Assembly: GCA_902780395.1 (NCBI GenBank)
Contig: CACZFH010000013.1
Span: 1 to 37,589 of the forward strand
Length of the DNA: 37,589 nt
DNA from: an uncultured Erysipelotrichaceae bacterium
Lineage (GTDB): Bacteria > Bacillota_I > Bacilli_A > RF39 > UBA660
Direction of reading: 5' to 3'
Shown piece after piece: positions 33,431 to 37,589 of this stretch. The translations under genes were made by a program, and so were the position numbers. The notes beneath the pieces are model-generated. The model searched no databases. It had not been told where the DNA came from and saw only the letters and a program-made list of their open reading frames with translations. The first letter of the stretch is position 1. Each line of letters opens with the position of its first letter.

Positions 33431-34787
33431 AACTTAATTTTTCCATTATCTCTTTAGCTGCTTTTTTACCAGCTTCCATTGCCAATATAACAGTAGCCGC
33501 TCCAGTAACAGCATCTCCACCTGCATAAACTTTATCTAATGAAGTTTTACTTCCTTCAACAACAATTAAGCCTCTATCACTTAATTCAATATTACTCATT
33601 TTTAATGCTTCATGATTAGGACTAGTTCCTAAAGCCATTACTACCATATCACATTCTACTGTATGAAGAGAATCTTTCTTTTCCACTACTTGTTTTCTTC
33701 CATCTTCTCCAGCCTCACTAAGTTCCATTTCAACTACTTCCATACCAATAACATTATTATTATCATCAGTTAAGATCTTAACTGGATTCTTCAATAAGTC
33801 AAAAACAATTCCTTCATCTTTAGCATGTTCAACTTCCATCAAACGAGCAGGTAATTCATCCATACTTCTACGATACATAATATGAGCATCTACTCCCAAT
33901 CGTTTTAAAGAACGAACAGCATCCATTGCCACATTTCCTCCACCAATAACATAAGCTGTTTTAACTTTTTTAATTGGTGTTTTACTATCATCTTTATATG
34001 CCCCCATTAAGTTAATTCTAGTTAGTATTTCATTGGCACTAAATACTTGATTAGCATTTTCTCCTTCAATTCCCATAAATTTAGGAAGTCCAGCACCTGT
34101 TCCTAAAAAAATAGCATCATATTTTTTCTGTAAATCAGGGATTGTTAAAGCATTTCCTATTGGTACATCACAAAGAACTTCAACTCCCAGTTTTTTCAAA
34201 CTATCAACTTCTTTTTGAACGATAGACTTAGGTAAACGAAACTCAGGAATACCATAAGTTAATACTCCCCCAGCTTTATGCAAAACTTCATAAACTGTTA
34301 CATCATAACCAGCTTTTGCCAAATCACCAGCACAAGTAAGTCCAGCCGGACCACTACCGACAATAGCAACTTTTTTACCATTCTTCTTTTTTGGTAACTC
34401 TGCTGAAAAATTATTAAGAATCGCTTGATCAGCAACGTATCTTTCTAAAGAACCAATAGAAATAGCTTCTCCTTTTAATCCTTTAACACACATAGCCTCA
34501 CATTGCTTTTCCTGTGGACAAACCCTTCCACAAACAGCTGGAAGTGAAGAAGAACGTGAAATAATCTCATAAGCTTCTTTTATATTACCTTCTTTAATAG
34601 CATGAATAAAATTAGGTATTTCAATACTAACAGGACAGCCTGTCATACACCGAGGATTTTTACATTGCAAACACCTAGAAGCCTCTTGAAGAGCTTCTTC
34701 ATCATTATAACCAAACTCTACTTCTTCAAAGTTCTTAACTCGTTCACTAGCTTCTTGTAATCTACCTTTTACTTTTTGATCATTCAT
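33429..34787 (-). CDS. nfnB: Nfn large subunit (GltA/SudA-like NADPH oxidoreductase)
   Basis: 452 residues; AGGAGG about seven bases before the ATG. N-terminal [4Fe-4S] region: SRCLQCKNPRCMTGCPVSI and VCGRVCPQEKQCEAMCVKG. FAD-binding VAIVGSGPAGLTCAGDLAKA, then a second Rossmann motif YVIGGGNVAMDAVRSLKRLG for NADPH, and the C-terminal YAGGDAVTGAATVILAMEAG. By itself this is the glutamate-synthase small-subunit (GltA) family; paired with the next-upstream gene it fits NfnB of the NADH-dependent ferredoxin:NADP oxidoreductase, which bifurcates electrons between NAD and ferredoxin in anaerobes. It overlaps nfnA by eight bases. Confidence 0.9.
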   Translation of the reverse strand: MNDQKVKGRLQEASERVKNFEEVEFGYNDEEALQEASRCLQCKNPRCMTGCPVSIEIPNFIHAIKEGNIKEAYEIISRSSSLPAVCGRVCPQEKQCEAMCVKGLKGEAISIGSLERYVADQAILNNFSAELPKKKNGKKVAIVGSGPAGLTCAGDLAKAGYDVTVYEVLHKAGGVLTYGIPEFRLPKSIVQKEVDSLKKLGVEVLCDVPIGNALTIPDLQKKYDAIFLGTGAGLPKFMGIEGENANQVFSANEILTRINLMGAYKDDSKTPIKKVKTAYVIGGGNVAMDAVRSLKRLGVDAHIMYRRSMDELPARLMEVEHAKDEGIVFDLLKNPVKILTDDNNNVIGMEVVEMELSEAGEDGRKQVVEKKDSLHTVECDMVVMALGTSPNHEALKMSNIELSDRGLIVVEGSKTSLDKVYAGGDAVTGAATVILAMEAGKKAAKEIMEKLS

Positions 34788-35628
34788 GTGCTTCTCCTCC
34801 TAATCTTTTCTTCATTATTTCCCATTTTTCAGCTTCTTCTTCTTTATAAATACTCATTCTTTTCAATGCTAAATCAAAATCTACTAAGAATCCATCAAAT
34901 TCTGGTCCATGAATACAAGCAAATTTAGGCTTTCCATCAACTTCACAACGACAAGCACCACACATACCACTACCATCTACCATTAATGGATTCATACTAA
35001 CAATAGTCTTAACACCATATTTTTTAGTAACTTCCACAACATTTTTCATCATAATAACAGGTCCAATAGCAACCACAATATCATAATCATGAATATGTTT
35101 TTCTAATAAGTCTGTTACAAATCCTTTAGTACCAAAAGAACCATCATCTGTAGCATAACGTATTTTGTGAACAACTTTTTCAATCTTATCACGAATTAGT
35201 AATAATTCAACATTTCTAGAACCATATATAACATCTACATCAAACCCCTGGTTATGCAAAAATTTTACTTGTGGATAAACTGGAGCAATTCCAACACCTC
35301 CAGCTACATAACAAATCTTTTTACCTTTGAATTCTTCTGGATGAGCACAAATCTCATTACCATTTCCTAATGGACCAACTACTCCAAATATTTCTTGATC
35401 AATAGTTGTAAGTTCTTCTGTAGATGCTCCTATTACTTGATAAATAAGAGTAAGAGTTCCCTTTTTACTATCATAATCATAAATGGTAAGAGGAATTCTC
35501 TCACTATCTTCCTTAGCCATAACAATAACAAACTGTCCAGGAATACACTTTTTAACTACTAATGGAGCCTCTACCATCATTTCAAATGAATTAGAGCTTA
35601 TTCTTTTGTTATACAAAATTTTATACAT
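34780..35628 (-). CDS. nfnA: Nfn small subunit (FAD/NAD-binding, [2Fe-2S])
   Basis: 282 residues; AGGTGA four bases before the ATG. Ferredoxin-reductase fold: FAD motif RIPLTIYDYD, NAD-binding YVAGGVGIAPVYPQVKFL, and a C-terminal [2Fe-2S] site DGSGMCGACRCEV...FACIHGPEFDG. This is the dihydroorotate-dehydrogenase electron-transfer-subunit (PyrK/SudB-like) family; size and partner gene match NfnA. With NfnB it links NADH, NADPH and ferredoxin pools in the cytosol. Cotranscribed with a membrane protein gene 14 bases upstream. Confidence 0.9.
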   Translation of the reverse strand: MYKILYNKRISSNSFEMMVEAPLVVKKCIPGQFVIVMAKEDSERIPLTIYDYDSKKGTLTLIYQVIGASTEELTTIDQEIFGVVGPLGNGNEICAHPEEFKGKKICYVAGGVGIAPVYPQVKFLHNQGFDVDVIYGSRNVELLLIRDKIEKVVHKIRYATDDGSFGTKGFVTDLLEKHIHDYDIVVAIGPVIMMKNVVEVTKKYGVKTIVSMNPLMVDGSGMCGACRCEVDGKPKFACIHGPEFDGFLVDFDLALKRMSIYKEEEAEKWEIMKKRLGGEAHE

Positions 35629-35641
35629 AATATCACCTAAC

Positions 35642-36427
35642 CTATCCTTTCTTAGTAACCTTCCCTATTAAATTATTTATCATATGAATAAACTTTATAA
35701 AATAACCTTGGTCTACACTAAATACAAAATACAAAATTCCTAAAACAACATCTAAAAAATCTAAAGTAATGATAATTGCCACACTAGCGGCTACTCCCAT
35801 ATATTTTGCAGAAGGAATTTTTTTCTGATACCCATAAATTGTAAATCCTAGTAAAATAACTTGAATAAAGCAAAAGATAATATCCGTAAAATTATCAGCG
35901 TGTAATAGTTGTTGCTTTTGAAATAATGGTATTTTAATTAATATAGCTAATACTAATACAACAATCGTAACAATCGTAGCTGTTTTAATAAAATTTGGAT
36001 CAGAACTATTATTTTTAAATTCTAAAAATGGTCCTGTCTCAACAACTTCTTTCTTTACTTTCTCTTCTTTTACTTCACTAGGAACAATACCTGTAATTTC
36101 ATTCTCATTTATTTTCAAAATAGGTTCCCATTTGCTTCCTACTCCTTCAAATAAAATACCACAATAGACTTCTAAATTAGCTTGATTGAGAATAGCTCTA
36201 ATACTAGGTGTATATACTCTAGCAGCTTTAATAACTTCCTCATCATAACTGTATGTAGGTCCTTTAAAAAAGATTATTTTTCCATCTAAGACATAACCTC
36301 TAACAATTGTATCAAATAAATTAGGATCTAATCCTAAAGATAAATACCATTCACGATGATCTCTAGAATCATTTATCAAAGTTTTAACTTCATTTCCGAT
36401 TATCATAAATAAAATACGATTATTCAT
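35642..36427 (-). CDS. Membrane protein with soluble N-terminal domain, function unknown
   Basis: 261 residues; AGGTGA four bases before the ATG. Residues 1-110 form a soluble domain (ILFMIIGNEVKTLINDSRDH, IRAILNQANLEVYCGILF), a charged linker follows (about 115-140), then four membrane segments: TATIVTIVVLVLAILIKI, FTDIIFCFIQVILLGFTIYG, YMGVAASVAIIITLDFLDV and VLGILYFVFSV. No family recognised. It is upstream of nfnA on the same transcript, though no functional link is obvious. Confidence 0.7.
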   Translation of the reverse strand: MNNRILFMIIGNEVKTLINDSRDHREWYLSLGLDPNLFDTIVRGYVLDGKIIFFKGPTYSYDEEVIKAARVYTPSIRAILNQANLEVYCGILFEGVGSKWEPILKINENEITGIVPSEVKEEKVKKEVVETGPFLEFKNNSSDPNFIKTATIVTIVVLVLAILIKIPLFQKQQLLHADNFTDIIFCFIQVILLGFTIYGYQKKIPSAKYMGVAASVAIIITLDFLDVVLGILYFVFSVDQGYFIKFIHMINNLIGKVTKKG

Positions 36428-36454
36428 ATTCTCACCTATTATCCATTATACAAG

Positions 36455-36479
36455 AAAAAAAAGAGTATTTCTACCCTTT
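36455..36479 (-). terminator. Intrinsic terminator of the signal peptidase gene
   Basis: Minus-strand AAAGGGTA, loop GAAA, TACTCTTT (8 bp with one G-T), then T8; the stem overlaps the stop codon. A TATAAT just after the T run may start the next unit. Confidence 0.7.
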
Positions 36480-36987
36480 ATTTTTTATTTCCTATTCGAG
36501 AAAATGGAAAAATTGTCAATCCTGTTTTTCCAATTATTTTATTTCTTGGAAAAGAATCGAAAAAACGACTATCTAATGAATGTTCTCGATTATCTCCCAT
36601 AACATAATAAGAATTTTTAGGAACAGTTGTTTTAAAATCATTAGTTTTTCCTTTTCCATAAGAATCTTTAATTGCTTTTCCATTAACATATAACTGTTCA
36701 TCTTTATATTCTATTTCTTCTCCTGGTAATCCAATAACCCTTTTTATTAAATATTCATCTCCATCATCAACCACAACAATATCAAATCGTTTAATATCAT
36801 TAAAACGATAACCAATAATATTTAATATCATAATATCTCCATTTTTTAAAGTATCATTCATACTATTGCCATTTACTTTAACAGGAGTAACAATATACTT
36901 TTTAACAAGAATTACCAATATCAAAACAATTATATAAGGAACATATTCTTTTATAAAAGATATAAATTTATTATCTGTATCACTCAT
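36478..36987 (-). CDS. lepB: Signal peptidase I
   Basis: 169 residues from the ATG at 36987 (MSDTDNK), with GGTGGG upstream. One membrane helix (about 16-33), then the S26 catalytic domain: VNGNSMNDTLKNGD (S42), YLIKRVIGLPGE (K82) and VMGDNREHSLDSRFFDSF. The Ser-Lys dyad and box E are intact, so this is the ordinary leader peptidase, in contrast to the fibre-locus homologue. It follows rplS, separated by a terminator hairpin, and has no clear promoter of its own. Confidence 0.92.
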   Translation of the reverse strand: MSDTDNKFISFIKEYVPYIIVLILVILVKKYIVTPVKVNGNSMNDTLKNGDIMILNIIGYRFNDIKRFDIVVVDDGDEYLIKRVIGLPGEEIEYKDEQLYVNGKAIKDSYGKGKTNDFKTTVPKNSYYVMGDNREHSLDSRFFDSFPRNKIIGKTGLTIFPFSRIGNKK

Positions 36988-37000
36988 AGACCCACCATAC

Positions 37001-37025
37001 AAAAAAATAAGGCATTGGCCTTATT
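37001..37025 (-). terminator. Hairpin terminator after rplS
   Basis: Minus-strand AATAAGGC, loop CAAT, GCCTTATT and T7; it starts at the rplS stop codon. Readthrough probably feeds the signal peptidase gene. Confidence 0.75.
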
Positions 37026-37368
37026 ATTTTTGTCCTCTTTCTTTGATTCGGTATCCGCCAATCATACCTCTTAAGAATGTAAGTTTAGCTCTTCTTACTT
37101 TTCCTCTACGTACAACTGTAATTCCAGCAACTTTTGGAGAATGAATTGGAAAAGTTCTTTCAACACCGACACCACTAGACATTTTACGAACAGTAAAAGT
37201 TTCAGATACACTTCCACCACGACGAGCAACTACTACACCTTCGAAAGCTTGAATACGTTCTCTTTTACCTTCAATAATCTTAACATCTACACGAACCGTA
37301 TCTCCAACACGAAATTCAGGGATATTAGGATTAATTTGCTTTTTATTAATCTTGTCTATAATATTCAT
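37024..37368 (-). CDS. rplS: 50S ribosomal protein L19
   Basis: 114 residues from the ATG at 37368 ([12 protein letters not shown]), with GAGAGGAG upstream; the longer reading to 37413 has no site. The family sequence is clear: [61 protein letters not shown] and [11 protein letters not shown]. It lies at the 30S-50S interface of the large subunit. A structured 5' leader and promoter lie upstream. Confidence 0.98.
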   Translation of the reverse strand: MNIIDKINKKQINPNIPEFRVGDTVRVDVKIIEGKRERIQAFEGVVVARRGGSVSETFTVRKMSSGVGVERTFPIHSPKVAGITVVRRGKVRRAKLTFLRGMIGGYRIKERGQK

Positions 37369-37441
37369 TTCTAAGCTCCTCTCTATATATATTTTACAAA
37401 TGATCATAATCATATAGATAAGCGGATCATTCCACTAGACG
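37369..37441 (-). promoter_or_regulatory. Structured leader of rplS (L19-leader-like)
   Basis: About 73 nt between the predicted start of transcription and the ATG. Minus-strand AGTGGA-ATGA-TCCGCT and ATGAT-TATG-ATCAT form two small hairpins; AATGATC in the first can instead pair with GATCATT of the second. Leaders before rplS are known in Bacillota as regulatory RNAs; here assignment rests on position and pairing only. Confidence 0.5.
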
Positions 37442-37447
37442 TATAAA

Positions 37448-37475
37448 ATTATATCATATTATCTAAAAAAATCAA
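37448..37475 (-). promoter_or_regulatory. Promoter of rplS
   Basis: Minus-strand TTGATT (37470-37475), 16-bp spacer, TATAAT (37448-37453) with TG extension (TGATATAAT). Confidence 0.6.
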
Positions 37476-37550
37476 GAAAAATCAAAAAAGTTTGTAATCA
37501 TTTTATGATAATGTCATGTTGTATCGTTTTTTGAAAATGTCAGTATGTAG

Positions 37551-37575
37551 TATAATATGCTCCTTGAGAAAGGAG
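37551..37575 (+). promoter_or_regulatory. -10 element and ribosome-site hairpin before the right-edge gene
   Basis: TATAAT (37551-37556), then CTCCTT (37560-37565), GAGA and AAGGAG (37570-37575): a 6-bp perfect hairpin with a GNRA-type loop that covers the ribosome site. If transcription begins near 37563 only part of the stem is in the RNA. Confidence 0.4.
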
Positions 37576-37583
37576 TAATCAAT

Positions 37584-37589
37584 ATGATT
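37584..37589 (+). CDS. Start of a gene running off the right end
   Basis: ATG ATT at the last six bases, with AAAGGAG (37569-37575) eight bases upstream and a TATAAT at 37551. Only two codons are visible, so nothing can be said about the product. Confidence 0.5.

Noticed and set aside
1-37589. CRISPR array, tRNA, rRNA, insertion sequence ends or prophage structural genes
   Set aside because: I saw no regularly spaced direct repeats, no cloverleaf-like tRNA gene, no transposase or inverted-repeat ends and no capsid, portal or tail genes.

Overview
The window is strongly AT-rich bacterial DNA read with the standard code: TGA ends at least two convincing genes, the dipeptidase at 8385 and the 78-residue protein at 14727. 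Sortases, LPXTG-like surface proteins, Shine-Dalgarno sites of the AGGAGG/GGTGA type, hairpin/T-run terminators and an Nfn-type electron-bifurcating transhydrogenase point to an anaerobic, Gram-positive-type Bacillota, plausibly an uncultured gut Bacilli or related lineage. That placement is inference from gene content, not from a marker comparison. Most genes lie on the minus strand. Exceptions are a TetR regulator, a three-gene membrane-protein operon, a LysR regulator and a gene start at the right edge.

Left third (1-8400) is accessory and partly decayed. A large MMPL/RND exporter carries about nine tandem repeats in one extracytoplasmic loop and is divergent from a TetR regulator. It is followed by a broken gene and a terminator. 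Then come a short gene remnant, three different HD-superfamily proteins in a row (the first has lost most metal ligands), and a pair of overlapping small genes that both carry stops.

8385-12258 holds a dipeptidase, a protein with two deoxyribosyltransferase-like domains, a methyltransferase and a dCTP-deaminase-like protein fused to a DUF1653-like domain. A divergent intergenic region with a cre-like palindrome leads to an unrecognised plus-strand operon (12458-14963): a two-pass membrane protein, a small helical protein and a DUF1292-like protein. After it, on the minus strand, are a LOG-family protein, a small membrane protein and a HAD phosphatase.

16611-21016 is the most system-like part. 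Three tightly coupled minus-strand genes encode an LRR/coiled-coil/MoxR-CobS-type AAA+ ATPase, a VWA-like or DUF7192-like partner and an unknown protein with one ankyrin-like stretch. They are divergent from a LysR regulator, and the shared region holds two overlapping perfect inverted repeats at spacings typical of LysR control.

21030-25322 is one operon: ABC exporter, metallophosphoesterase, ADP-ribosylglycohydrolase-like protein and SMC/ABC-type ATPase. 25405-29977 is a surface-fibre locus: adhesin, pilin, atypical signal peptidase, class B sortase. A GH13 amylase, a second sortase and a small unknown gene follow. The right end is housekeeping: nfnAB, a membrane protein, canonical signal peptidase I and rplS with a structured leader. 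A divergent gene starts at the last six bases.
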